The translations under genes were made by a program, and so were the position numbers. 64,000 nt of DNA from Nosema muscidifuracis (taxonomy: Eukaryota; Microsporidia; Nosematidae), in contig JAIOKI010000008.1 in assembly GCA_028335825.1 (NCBI GenBank), forward strand, positions 310,001 to 374,000, read 5' to 3'. Every line of letters begins with the position of its first letter. Positions within the stretch are counted from its first letter, which is position 1. This document shows, piece by piece, positions 14,784 through 26,299 of this stretch. The notes beneath the pieces were generated by a model. That model had not been told where the DNA came from, did not search any database, and saw nothing but the letters and a program-made list of their open reading frames with translations.

Positions 14784-15040
14784 GAGATATATTTTCTCAT
14801 GCTTTTTATAGTTTTATCCTTGATAAATTGAATAAATAGTTAATATTATTTTATCAATTAATTATTAAGAAATAACTAATTAATTGATAAATTAACATAT
14901 AAGGATATTACAGTAAACAAAAGAAAATATAAATAAAAATACATGTGGATATAATACCACATTCTGCCTTCCCTAATATTTTAAATCGCGAACATGTATA
15001 AATTGAGTCTCTACCTTTAACCGTACCCAGCATCCTCTTT

Positions 15041-15123
15041 GTTAATAGTTTTATTTTTATTCGTTTCAGACCTCCAAAAAAACTAGGGTTCTTTTTATAA
15101 AATTTTTAAAATATCAACATCCC
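15041..15123 (-). repeat. LTR-like direct repeat, copy A
   Basis: About 80 bp nearly identical to 15984-16067. On the minus strand it begins with TGTT, as LTRs of this class do. It follows the second integrase end and is probably the start of a 3' LTR that continues towards about 14.8 kb. Confidence 0.6.
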
Positions 15124-15983
15124 TCCCTTTTAGCTCATAGGTCCATCATCAACCAATAGCTTTAATTGTGAAGCGTGTCTCTTAACAACCCCATTTTTTG
15201 TTTCAACTCTATATGCATTATTATCTAATACTTCTAATATTTTTCCTCTTACCTTAAACTTTGGGTTTTCTTTTTTCAGAATTCCTTCTTCTTTTATAAT
15301 TACAATTTCTCCAAACTGAAAGAATACCTCATTTTCTTTTGCTATGTTCTTTTTATTGAATTTAACAATATTATCAATTTGTGTCGCTTTCATTAAATCC
15401 CAATTCTCTTTTAACATTGCTTCATTAGACGACATCTTTATTCCTGTGTGAAAAGATATATTGTATACCTCTAATGCTCGCTTTGATTTAACGGTAATTA
15501 ATTTATCTTTCTTATTTTTAAAAACTAAATCTTCTAAAGTTCTATTGAATCTCTCAACTCGTCCATTCGACTATAGGAATAGTCTGCTTTAACACCTGCA
15601 GCTATTATCCTTAATACAGCCTTATTACTAAGCTTAAATGGTCTGGCTTAGTTTTCAACTCTTTTAATGAAAGCTATTACTTCTTCATCAACTTTCTGGC
15701 ACAGCCTATATACTTGTCCAATATCATACTTCTTCACCTCGAACTTCTCTTTTGCTAAACTCTTTCACGCCTTATAATCCGTAGCTGCTTTACGCTTGGA
15801 TTCATGGATCTCCTGGTGCCAAATTACGATATCGTAATCTGCTCTTCCAATTATATATTCGATCTTTTCTTGATCTGTTTTTTGTCTGAAAAAACTCATA
15901 ATTTCTAATCTAATGCATTCCTTTAATAGGTTTGCACTTAATATAAAGTTCTCGATGGGTTTTGTATGCCCATTCTCCACCAT

Positions 15984-16067
15984 GTTAATAGTTTTATTTT
16001 TATTCGTTTCAGACATCCTAAAAAACTAGGGTTCTTTTTATAAATTTTTCAAAATATTAACACTCTT
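15984..16067 (-). repeat. LTR-like direct repeat, copy B
   Basis: Partner of 15041-15123, and also opens with TGTT on the minus strand. It lies between the first integrase core and a short Gag-like ORF, so it probably separates two element copies. Confidence 0.6.
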
Positions 16068-17528
16068 CTTCCTATCAATTCTATCCGTTTTCGTCCGCAA
16101 TATTTTTATCTAATTTCCTAGCTTTATGATTTCTATTGTTGTAGGAAGAATTAATGCTAAAAAACATATTTTATTTTAGGGGTTATTCTTTATGTAACAA
16201 TGGTGATAATTAAGTCATGACATCACCAAGTTACTTGATCCCAACACCTATAATTAACATATTCATTAATATTAAAGTTCGCCCTTTTCCCTGTACTTTT
16301 TCTACTATTAACCTCTACTATTCTTTTATATGGATCATATGGTGAATGCTTCTTTATTATTGTAAATGGAGCTTCTCCTAACACTCGGTTATAATTAATA
16401 TTAATAGTTTTTTCTATTCGCTTTAAAATATATTTAATTTTACGATTCTTGCTGATCGATAATATAAACGACACTGTCTTATTTAATGCTTCTGATATTC
16501 CATTTGATCTTGGACTATAAATAGGAACTAATGTATGCTTAATTCCTTCGTCCTTCAAATATTTTTGTAACGTATTGCTAATATATTGTATTCCATTATC
16601 TGAAATAATATTCTTTGGTTTTCCATATAGTTCTTTCCATATATCTATGGCGTCTATTATTTTTTCAGCATTTATTTTATATCCAAAGAAAACCCTAGTA
16701 TATCTAGAATATATATCTGTCATAGTAAGTATATATCCTGACTCTTTCTTTCCGCAATGTTGAAAGTTGTCTAGTCGAAATGGACCATAAATATCGGTAC
16801 TTACCCTCTCAAATGGTTATTTTGCTTCCATAAAAATTTCTTTGGCTTTAGCGATGTGATTAACTTTATATCTCTTACAAATTTCTATTGTAGCTCTATC
16901 AATATATTTAATTGGAACGCTATAAGCCTTAAAGTTCAATTTGGTTGGCTCTTTTAATAATTTAATTTTTACTTGCAGATTCTTTATATTTTAAAAATTG
17001 TCATTTTGTTTTCGGTAAAATTTTAAATAGTTTAATACTTCATCTTCCGCTGCTACTCCACATACACTATCTAATAATCGATCCTCTAGAATTTCATAAA
17101 TCGTTTTTCCATCTCCTTTAAATTTAAATTTAAATAATTCTTTGTCTAATTTAATTGTATGCTCCTTAAAATTTATTACAGCGTTCTATACTTAAAAAAC
17201 TCATTACCTACTAAAAATTCTATTAGAGTCTGATCCAATATATAAAAATCAATCTTATATTTTTTATGGTCTCGTAGGCTTATCTCTACTTTCGTCTTCA
17301 TATTACATAATATCCTTGTTCCATCTCCAAATATAGTTGTTATGGGCTTACATTCTTCACGGATTAAATTAAACTTGTCTACCATAGATAATTAATATAA
17401 CTTCTTGCAGATCCTGAATCAATTGTTACATCAATTATAGTTCCATTAATATTTCTCTCTATCATCAGATGCATAGGAGAATCTTTTTCAGCCTCAATTA
17501 TTACCATACTTTTACTAACCTCGTTAAA

Positions 17529-20500
17529 AAAATAAAATAATTTATTGAGATAAGAGAGAAAAGCCACACAGCAAGTAAAAACTTCTACATCCAATATTAT
17601 GTGACACACACCAGCATACCATGAAGGTCTTTCTTGTAGGAAGATTGGGAACCCCTTAGGATTAGTTAAAATCCTTCAGTCATAATGACTGAGACCTGCG
17701 TTCAGCAGGATTTTGGGTTATCGCCTGGTTCAATACACTATTTAAGAACACAACTCAGTTCAGCGGAATGCTACGGCATAATATGCAGCTTTAAGCCAAA
17801 CCCCTCCCAGGTCAGAATTTGATTCTTTTGTTGCTAATAAATTAGCTACTTTTGTATCAGATTTTACTCTGATGAGACATGAAGTCTACTCTTTTGTTGT
17901 ACAATGATATATCTTTGTACTATCATTTTATCAAGAAATTCTACTCTTGCAAGTAGAGCTTTTCTTCCTGTTGGTGAAGTCTTGATGTCATTGATATTAC
18001 CAATGATTATCTTAACTCGTTCTATTTTTGTTAGAGTTAAAGAATTTAACTCTGGGATTTTGTTCTCATAAAGAGATCTTGTCTCAGATAAGGATGAACA
18101 ATCTAACAGGAAATGTTCTATATTTTCTTGAGGTCCCTCACATAGAAAACAATGTTCTCTATAATACTGAGGGATTCTACGAGCATTAGCTAACGCAGAA
18201 GACCATCTAATTAGATTACATCTTATTTTGGTGTAATTCCTTATCTGTCTTTTATTTACTTGTGTTAGTATGTACTTGAGTTGAGACTCAAATATACCAT
18301 ACTGTGCTGCTATTGAGGATGCTATGGTAGTATTATAGGATCTCCTACCTTTCAATACCTCGATTATTCTTTGTTTGGCTACTTTGTAGTCAATACTTTC
18401 ATAGTCGTGTCCGACATATTTTTTACACCACCGTCGAGTTCTTGAACTCCATGTAGTCTTTTTGGCTCTTGGAACTTGTTCTACAAATTCCGAGATTATA
18501 GTTTTGTTGTGTTTCCACTTCCTTAATGCTCTAAAGCGATTTAGAGCTGCTTGTATTTGAATCCTGTTTATACAGAACTCATCCATTATCCTATCTAATG
18601 GAACTATTTTTGTCCAGAATATCATCCGGACAGCTTTTCTGAGAATCCTACTGATTCTCCCTGATCTTGTGCTAGACATTCCCCATAACTCACTACCGTA
18701 CATGAGTGCAGGTACTAGTACATTCTTTATTAGTATTCCCTTAAACGGAATACATATACTCTTGTTAAGAAGCTTTGGTTTCAATGCTTCTAATGCTTTT
18801 TTGCCTCTAAAGGCTCCATCTTTTACAAGATGATCTTCAAGGGTGCTTCTTTTAATCAACACACCCAAATACCTGTATTCTGTGACTTCACAGATCTTTC
18901 CGAAGTCAATATCTATAGAGATATCTTCTGACTCATAGCTTGTATTGGTGTTCCATACGAGAATACCACTTTTGTTACAGTTAACTCTCATTTGATTGTC
19001 AACTGCCCATTTGCTTATTTGTTGAATTTTTAGTTCCAAATCATTTTTTGAATCACCAAAGACAACAATGTCATCTGCAAACATCAGTCCTGGTATTGCT
19101 ATTGTTGATCGAGGTACAATCACTTTTGTCATGTCATCAAAAATGTCATTAATAAACAAATTGAACAACATCGGAGAACAAGGGCATCCTTGTCTCACAC
19201 CCTTTCTGTAGCTATAGCCACTGCTTGTATCTCTACCTATGCGGATTCTCATTTGTGTGTTACCATATATATCTTTCAATGTATTTATCAGATATTCTGG
19301 TATACAATACTTTTGTAGCTTATTAAATAATAGCTCATGGCTAACATTATCATAAGCTTTTTCGAAGTCTATGAAGCACAGATATGTCTTCAGACTTCGA
19401 AATTCTCTTCTTTTAACAACTTCTAATAAAGTTGCTACCTGGTTCATACATTCTTCTCCTGCTCTAAATCCAGCCTGATAAGGAGAAAGAATGTTATTTG
19501 TATCGACAAACTGTGTAAGTCTATCATTGATTATTTTTAGGTATATTTTACTGATTGTATTAATCAGTGCAATACCTCTATAGTTGTTGATATCTGTTTC
19601 ATCTCCTTTTTTATGGAGGCATACCATATCAGCAGCACTCCAATAAACAGGTGGGCTGGCACCTGTTATAAATTTGTTGATCTCATCCACCAGGAATGAG
19701 GGCAGCTTTTTATCTACTAGACTAGGCCTAAGTAGTACCTTGTATAGCTCAGTTGGAATTTCATCCGGACCGGCTGCTTTGTTATTGCCACAATCATTTG
19801 TAGCTTTTATTAATTCCTCCATTGTGACGTCATCAGGAGGCTCTTTTAAAAGACTTTTGTTGTATATAGAGTCACTATCTACAGTTGATGTTGCTAATTT
19901 AGCATAAAATTTGTTAGCTATTTCTAGCTTCTTTTGTTGCTCATTGTGAGCTATGCCCTCCTCGTCTTGAAGACAAACATTGTCTAGTCTAACTGATGTG
20001 TTAGACATACCCTTTAGCCACTTCCAGAAATCTCTAGAGCGATTACTTTTATAGAGGTTTATGCCATTAAAGGCCCAGAGATTAGCTCGTTCTCGCCGAA
20101 CCTTCACTCTTGTTTCCTCAACTTCTTTTTTTAATGTCAAATACCTAAAAGCATTTACATCATTCCATTGTTTTAGTACTTGCTTTGTGGCAAGTCTAAA
20201 TCTTTTATACACATTAATGTGCTTCCATTTAATAGGTAATCCTTTTCTTACCTTAACTTTATCGTACACCTTTTCAGTTGTACATACTTCTTTTAAAACT
20301 CTAGGGAGTTCTTCTATTGTGAATAGTTTCCTATTCAAAAGCTGACTCAATTTCTCTTCAACAAGAGGATCTTGCATCTTCTTTCTGTTATATGTAAAAG
20401 ATGTCTCTACTACTGGAGAAGGAAGAGTTATATATCTTCTAAGTAGTAGATGATCTCCTACAGCCCATCTTTGTGAGATAGTAACCTTCTCACTGTCTTG

Positions 20501-21020
20501 TTTTAAGACTCTAAAGATCGTATCAATACGTCTTTTTGAGACTTTACCATTACTCAGGATTCTAGTTCCTGATACTCTATTGTAGTTGATAAGAGGATTT
20601 AAACCTCCAGCAACAAGCTTTTGTTTGAGAGTTGAATCTTTACAATTCATATCTCCCATTACTATAATCTCCTTGTAGCATCTTTTGTTCTTCTCAATAT
20701 TAAGAAGGTTGATTAATTTTATGAGAGTTAATTGCTTAAGCTCTCTATCTTGTGGCACATAGACATTGATAACTAGTATCTTTGTCCATCCTGTACTTGT
20801 TTTGAATTCAACAACCGTTTGTAGGATGTTGTCATCATTACCTTTTTTAGAACATCTCATTGCTCCACTTTTTCTTACCAAAGTCATTAAACCTGGTTTA
20901 TTTTTATCTATGGCAGGTGTTTCCACTATCATATACAGCAAAGTAATTTAGACAATTTACTTAAAACATATTCCTGATCACATTTCTTATCTACAATCTT
21001 AACTATGAAAATTACATACA
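17529..21020 (-). mobile_element. LINE (non-LTR retrotransposon), left copy
   Basis: A full-length-looking LINE body directly abuts the LSU rRNA 3' end. It has one long ORF (17864-20932), then about 330 bp of 3' UTR with conserved GC-containing segments, then an AT-rich tail at about 17529-17560. The first part of the AP-endonuclease domain is missing from the long frame. Upstream (20933 to about 21020) another frame is open and could code for that missing start. The right-hand copy has the same 5' junction with LSU, so the two copies arose by duplication of the whole module, not by independent insertion. Confidence 0.85.
17864..20932 (-). CDS. LINE endonuclease-reverse transcriptase
   Basis: A polyprotein for target-primed reverse transcription. 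The N-terminal ~230 residues are an AP-type endonuclease: an ET box near the start, GDMN near residue 95, RRIDT near 135 and the terminal GDH box near 160. The reverse transcriptase has KAAGPDEIP, FIDFEKAYD, GVRQGCPCSPMLFN and the catalytic FADD box. The C-terminal part has a CCHC zinc finger (CFLC...H....C) followed by basic residues, and no RNase H is visible. The ATG at 20932 is used; a TTG lies three codons upstream. The frame is uninterrupted for 1,022 codons, so the copy may still be active or only recently silenced. It is about 97.7% identical in protein to the copy at 42755-45823. I cannot set the clade; APE plus C-terminal CCHC fits the R1/Tad1/L1-like range. Confidence 0.9.
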   Translation of the reverse strand: MIVETPAIDKNKPGLMTLVRKSGAMRCSKKGNDDNILQTVVEFKTSTGWTKILVINVYVPQDRELKQLTLIKLINLLNIEKNKRCYKEIIVMGDMNCKDSTLKQKLVAGGLNPLINYNRVSGTRILSNGKVSKRRIDTIFRVLKQDSEKVTISQRWAVGDHLLLRRYITLPSPVVETSFTYNRKKMQDPLVEEKLSQLLNRKLFTIEELPRVLKEVCTTEKVYDKVKVRKGLPIKWKHINVYKRFRLATKQVLKQWNDVNAFRYLTLKKEVEETRVKVRRERANLWAFNGINLYKSNRSRDFWKWLKGMSNTSVRLDNVCLQDEEGIAHNEQQKKLEIANKFYAKLATSTVDSDSIYNKSLLKEPPDDVTMEELIKATNDCGNNKAAGPDEIPTELYKVLLRPSLVDKKLPSFLVDEINKFITGASPPVYWSAADMVCLHKKGDETDINNYRGIALINTISKIYLKIINDRLTQFVDTNNILSPYQAGFRAGEECMNQVATLLEVVKRREFRSLKTYLCFIDFEKAYDNVSHELLFNKLQKYCIPEYLINTLKDIYGNTQMRIRIGRDTSSGYSYRKGVRQGCPCSPMLFNLFINDIFDDMTKVIVPRSTIAIPGLMFADDIVVFGDSKNDLELKIQQISKWAVDNQMRVNCNKSGILVWNTNTSYESEDISIDIDFGKICEVTEYRYLGVLIKRSTLEDHLVKDGAFRGKKALEALKPKLLNKSICIPFKGILIKNVLVPALMYGSELWGMSSTRSGRISRILRKAVRMIFWTKIVPLDRIMDEFCINRIQIQAALNRFRALRKWKHNKTIISEFVEQVPRAKKTTWSSRTRRWCKKYVGHDYESIDYKVAKQRIIEVLKGRRSYNTTIASSIAAQYGIFESQLKYILTQVNKRQIRNYTKIRCNLIRWSSALANARRIPQYYREHCFLCEGPQENIEHFLLDCSSLSETRSLYENKIPELNSLTLTKIERVKIIIGNINDIKTSPTGRKALLARVEFLDKMIVQRYIIVQQKSRLHVSSE

Positions 21021-21026
21021 CACCTA

Positions 21027-21265
21027 CACTGTAATACAAAAAGCAGTAACCTCAAAATGTCGGCATACACCTTCATTCTTACAGTTCTGCTTAATAGAGT
21101 AGTATTCTCCCAAATGTATCTTTGAGCTACGCTTCAGGCTTAAGAGGCTTTCAGCCTTAATCGAAACGACGTAGCTAAGCAACATAACTTAATAGTTAAT
21201 CGCACTACCAGTGGTCATCACTTAGAGTTCCTCTCGTACTATCAAAGTTCACTCAAAAATACTTA

Positions 21266-21307
<42 letters not shown>

Positions 21308-21742
21308 TCTCACGTTCCTCATTACCGGGTGAACAATCCAACACTTCGTAACATATACACTACGATGATCAGAAGAGACGACATCGAAGAATCAAAAAGC
21401 AGAGTCGCTATGATCGCTTGCCTGCTACAAGCCAGTTATCCCTGTGGTAACTTTTCAATCACCCAATACATAATGAATGTAATTGGGATCGCTAGGCCAA
21501 GGTTTCCCTACTAAATACAGTCATATGTATAAAGTAAAGCAGATTTATTCCCTTATAATAAACTGATGGTTACCATCCATCATTCATCTACCTTAGGACA
21601 GCTGTGTTACTTTTTAACAGCTGTACCGCCCCAGCCAAACTCCCCATATATCCAAATAAACAAATATTCAAACATACTAGTGGTTTCACAAATCATCTCC
21701 CACCTCTCTACAATATACCGAATAATTATTAGAACATACTAA

Positions 21743-21774
<32 letters not shown>

Positions 21775-21873
21775 GATATACAACAAGCCCGTTCCCTTGT
21801 CTCGTGGTTTCACAAAATTGTAAGTAGGGACAGTAGGAATCTCGTTGCTCCATTCATGCGCGTCACCAATTAA

Positions 21874-21926
<53 letters not shown>

Positions 21927-23486
21927 ATTCGCTTACACAACTTTAACAATAAATGCACTGGGCAGAATTCACTTCTTGTAATACAAAAAGCTATGTTTTT
22001 AATAAACAGTCAGATTCCTTACATAGTAAAAGTTCTAGCATGCTAGAGCCAATCTTTATCCCAAGGTTACAGATCTAATTTGCCGAATTCCCTTACTTAC
22101 TTTAATTTAAAATATCTGTTATGATACAAAGACACCTGATGCGGTATAGGTACGGCTACACTACTTCTTTTTTATCAAGTATATATATACAACACGTATT
22201 TCTTATCATGACAATCCATACGTACACACAGTCTAATTCATTTTTCTTACACCGCTTATATACTGTCATCATCAAGTCGCCTTGCAGTAGTCAAGTGAAG
22301 AACTATTGATCTTCTTTGTTTTTACAATAACACCGACTCACTTCAATACCATTGAAAACCCTAGTCTATATCTATACAAATATATTGTTACTGCCTCCAA
22401 GATCGGCCCATTTGTTTCTTCCATATACATTCACACATATACTTCAATACAAACAAATTGCACAGCTACCTAAATACTCATATAGAAACATCTCATAAAA
22501 GTAGTCATCTTCTTCCATTTTATACAATAATACATTCGGTAGGTACGTTGTAACACGTTTCTTAGCGGATTTCTACTTCCATAACAACCGCCCTACTGTC
22601 TCAATGTATTCATCATATTTATGGTATACTGTCTACTATTTAGAATATTTAATGTTCCATAAGGTTCATCCCTTTTTGCACATCATTCTTACAATCATGT
22701 GCCCACTAGTCATACAATAGATTCATTCTGTAAACCTAATCTACAGAAGACCATAGAATTAAAGATTTCTCATAGTCGAGACTATAACAGTGTCCTACAT
22801 CTATGTCCTATATACAATGACTGCTGTCCTGAGAGACATTTCGCTGTGAACCAGCTACCACACAGTTCGATTGGTCTTTCGCCACTATACACATCTTAAA
22901 TCATCGATTTGCACGTCAGAATGATTATGGTCTTCCAATAAACTGTTGCTTATCTTCAACCAGAACATGCATAGTTCACTGTGTTTCGGGTCTTATAGTT
23001 ATAACTTGTCATATTAATAACGACTGAGCCATTATCTTGCTATAACTATAATCTCCTTGGTCCGTGTTTCAAGACGGGTCCTTAAACATAAGGCTGCCCC
23101 ACACATTTTCACAAATTCCTTCGCAGTACTTATTTGCTATCGGTATGCCATTATATTTAACCTTAGATATCTCATTCTACCTGTATTCAGACTGCACTAC
23201 CAAGCAGCCCTACTCGCTGATACTTACTATTTTATTCAACTAACGAATATTATATTCTGTACAAATAAGTAATAAAATAGTGATTTACATCTCCAATAGG
23301 ATTACAATCACGGGTTGCTTCTTGTTCACTCGCTGCTACTACAGAAATCCTGGTTAGTTTCTTTTCCTCCTTCTAATGATATGCTTAAGTTCAAAGGGTC
23401 CTCTATACACATCTGTATATATTCGGTAACAATGCTTTCGTATTCATCTACGACCTTCATCGCTGTGGCATCCTATTGATCCCATG
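21027..23486 (-). rRNA. Large-subunit rRNA with fused 5.8S-like 5' end, left copy
   Basis: Reverse complement of 40201-42660. The 5' end carries the 5.8S-like segment (GATGAAGGTCGTAG), not separated by an ITS2, as in microsporidia. Peptidyl-transferase and sarcin-ricin landmarks are present (AGTACGAGAGGAAC near 21.23 kb). The 3' end is set approximately, because the LINE begins here. It is nearly identical to the right copy; I noticed very few changes. Confidence 0.93.
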
Positions 23487-23738
23487 TGTGGGTAAAATAA
23501 TAAATAAATATATTAGTATAAAATATATATAAATACATATTAGTATAACATAAATATATAAATATATTAGTATAACATATATATATAAATACATATTAGT
23601 ATAATCTATATATATATAAATACATATTAGTATAATCTAATATAATAAATATACATTAGTATAACAATATATATATATAAATATATAATAGTATAACATA
23701 TATATATAAATACATTAGTATAATAACTGTTACTCGAT
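23487..23738 (-). other. ITS1 between SSU and LSU, AT minisatellite (left)
   Basis: About 250 bp made almost wholly of imperfect repeats of a TATATAAATACATTAGTATAA-like unit of about 30-40 bp. This is the only internal transcribed spacer in the unit. Confidence 0.85.
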
Positions 23739-24973
23739 ATGATCCTGCTAATGGTTCTCCAACAGCAACCATGTTACGACTTATATCAGATCTAATACAT
23801 CTTGTTCAAGTAGTTTACACTAATTTCACAACATATATCATCTTAGATAGCGACGGGCGGTGTGTACAAAGAACAGGGACACATTCAATTCTACTTATTT
23901 AATAAAATTTACTAGCAATTCCAAGTTCAAATATCTCTTACAAAATATTATCCCATAAAGATTCATATCTATTGTATTGCGCGTGCAGCCCAAAATGTCT
24001 GAGGGCATAACGGACCTGTTTTAATCCTTTCCTTCCTACACTGATTGTGTCTGTCTATAAGGGTCTCACGTCTTGTTGAAATTAATCAAAACTTCACAGC
24101 ATCCATTGAAAACGGCCATGCACCACTATTATCATTCTCAAATAACATTCTCGCTGAATAATAAAATATTGGTAAGTTACCTCGCGTTGAGTCAAATTAA
24201 GCCGCACAATCCACTCCTTGTGGTATTCTTCCGTCAATTTCTTTAATTTTCAATCTTGCGATCATACTATCCCCAGAGCCAAAAAACTCTAATTTCTATT
24301 ATGTAATACAAATACTCATATCACATCGTCGGCATAGTTTACTGCTGGAACTACAATGGTATCTAATCATCTTCGATCCTCCAGCTTACGTCCTTGTTCA
24401 AAAAATACATACAAGTGTACAGCTTTCGCTTCTGTTCGTCCAGTCAGGGTCGTCACATTTCATCTCTCTCCCAACTATACAGTACACCTCATATTGCTTC
24501 TTAAAAATAAACTACGGACTTTTTAACTGCATCAATCATCATACACACTCTTGGAACAAGTATTACCGCGGCTGCTGGCACTTGATTTGCCCTCCAATTA
24601 ATCACCTCATATGTTTTTACAATATGAAACAATATCTATTACTTCCCATAACTGCCTCAGACAAAATCCATAGGTCAAGTTTCGCCCCTGCTGCAATCCT
24701 TAGACTTAGTAGCCGTCTCTCAGGCTCCTTCTCCGGAATATTACAAAGTAATACCGTTACCCGTTACTGCCTTGTTAAGCCATTACCTTAACAACTAGCT
24801 GATAGGTCTCACTCTTACTGTATACAATTATCTACACTTTAACGTAGTTATCATCAATATACATAAAATAAAGTGAGTATTACTGAGCAGTCCATTTTTC
24901 AGATACTTCTTCAAAAACATGCATGGGTTAATCTTAGGGAATAGCGTCTACGTCAGGCAGAATCAACCTGGTG
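23739..24973 (-). rRNA. Small-subunit rRNA, left copy
   Basis: About 1,235 nt, the short microsporidian length. The 5' end (CACCAGGTTGATTCTGCC) is at 24973. The 530-loop (GTGCCAGCAGCCGCGG) is near 24.57 kb, and the universal 3' region with GTACACACCGCCCGTCGC is near 23.86 kb. It ends at GGATCAT. Overall sequence is of Nosema type. It differs from the right copy at a conserved G (T at 38919 in the other copy). Confidence 0.95.
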
Positions 24974-26230
24974 TACATACAAAATAACATATCTACATTC
25001 TAGTCAGTATTAATCTAGTCTCAGAAATCTTAATCTCTTAATCAATCAGTGCAATATAACATACGAAAACTACAACATGAGTAATAAATAATTTACATTG
25101 TGTATTATTTAATCTACTGATAAATTAAATTGACAAATCAGAATTAATAATTAATTGCTGATTTATGATTTTTGACAGGTTATATGTAGTGTGTTTAAGT
25201 GTACTAGTATAATATATATGTTGTATAAAAAGAGTTACAATCTGGTGGTTGTGCTGAACAACGGGAAGTTGATTGGAGTGTCCAGTTAAGGATTGAGAAT
25301 GGTGACCATCCTGTGAACGTGCTGGGACGTTGGTTGTTGAAGTGATCGTGGTGATTACTTGTGTGAACAGTAATGTGAGACCGTAACGATGGTTTGGTTT
25401 TTGATGGGTTTTGTTACTTGAAGATGTAAAATATTTTATTGATGAGGTATGTATACAACATTCACTGTGTATATTTTTATTCTTTGATAATGATTTTTAG
25501 TTTTATTTCTTTGTGATGTAGATGGAATAGTTTGACTTGGTATAGTAAATACATTATTTTGTCATGTATTGTTTGTATCTTACTAATAGTCATTCTGTGA
25601 ATTTGTATTGATCTTGATATCCCATGTTATAAAAAGGCTTATGTATTTTGACACTGCACATAAGAAATAGCATTTGACTATTAATTAGAAGTAAACATCT
25701 AATTAAATTGAATATCTTTATTTCTTCTATGCTTTTGTTAATTTCTTCAGTATCTTTCATCAATGCCTAAAAAATACACTATCTTCTTTTTTGCAATCTT
25801 AACTTCTTCAATTATCTTAATCCTACAATTTTCTAATTTCAATATTTTAGCTCTTCTTTATTGCTGTAAAATATTTTCTTAAATTTCTTTAGTTCTTCAA
25901 TCTCTAATCCATTCACAAGTATTCTGTTCATTAATCTATAATCCTTATATACTAGTACTGTTGTTATCCATCATGTCTAATTCTGTTTGTGTTTTAATCT
26001 ACTAAATTTAAAATATTCTTATTTTTTCACTTGTTTATCTTTCTGACCAAATCTCATTTATTATACTTACTGCTATTTCTTAATCATACTTGATTTTTCT
26101 TTTCCTATTTCATCCCTTTCAATATTATCTACATTTTCAACAATTCTGGTTCTTCTTATAAATATCTCTCAAGATCTTCACATTCTTACATCTCTTAATG
26201 GCATATCATAAATCAATATTCTATATTATT
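24974..26230 (-). other. rDNA upstream spacer, left
   Basis: Spacer upstream of SSU. It carries a GC-richer block at about 25230-25400 conserved in both arms, with a stretch resembling part of 5S rRNA on the plus strand (25237-25338). Beyond about 25.45 kb it becomes AT-rich and diverges more from the other arm. No protein gene is visible. The rRNA promoter should lie here, but no motif can be named. Confidence 0.6.
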
Positions 26231-26299
26231 ATAATAATATTTAAGCCACTTGACCATATTCTTCAATTTTTATTTAATGTTCTTCGTATTCACCATATA

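Larger units (their letters stand above)
14790..17620 (-). mobile_element. Broken Ty3/gypsy-type LTR element(s), relatively young
   Basis: Minus-strand parts, from high to low coordinates, are: a retropepsin-like protease with an Asp-Ser-Gly active-site box near 17.44 kb and its C-terminal half to 17176; an integrase core at 16223-16723; an LTR-like repeat; a short Gag-like ORF (15765-16016); a second integrase end with the basic C-terminal domain typical of Ty3-type integrases (15130-15570); and a second LTR-like repeat. This looks like two partial copies in the same orientation. The frames are longer than in the older fossils, so it is younger, but it is clearly broken. At its upstream side it is cut off by the LINE tail at about 17529. 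Confidence 0.75.
17529..26230. repeat. Left arm of ~8.7-kb inverted repeat
   Basis: Matches 37450-46160 in reverse complement, with mirrored coordinates summing to about 63,687 throughout. The arm holds, from inside outward, an intergenic spacer, SSU, ITS, LSU and a LINE. The outer end of homology coincides with the LINE 3' tail. The inner end fades out in AT-rich DNA near 26.23 kb. Confidence 0.9.

Noticed and set aside
23500-23738. Possible CRISPR-like array in the ITS
   Set aside because: Repeats are imperfect AT minisatellite units without spacers, inside a eukaryotic rDNA unit.
21329-24791. Several 60-71-codon frames inside the left rRNA genes, repeated in mirror at 38919-42357
   Set aside because: They lie antisense within SSU and LSU rRNA and are shadows of conserved RNA sequence.
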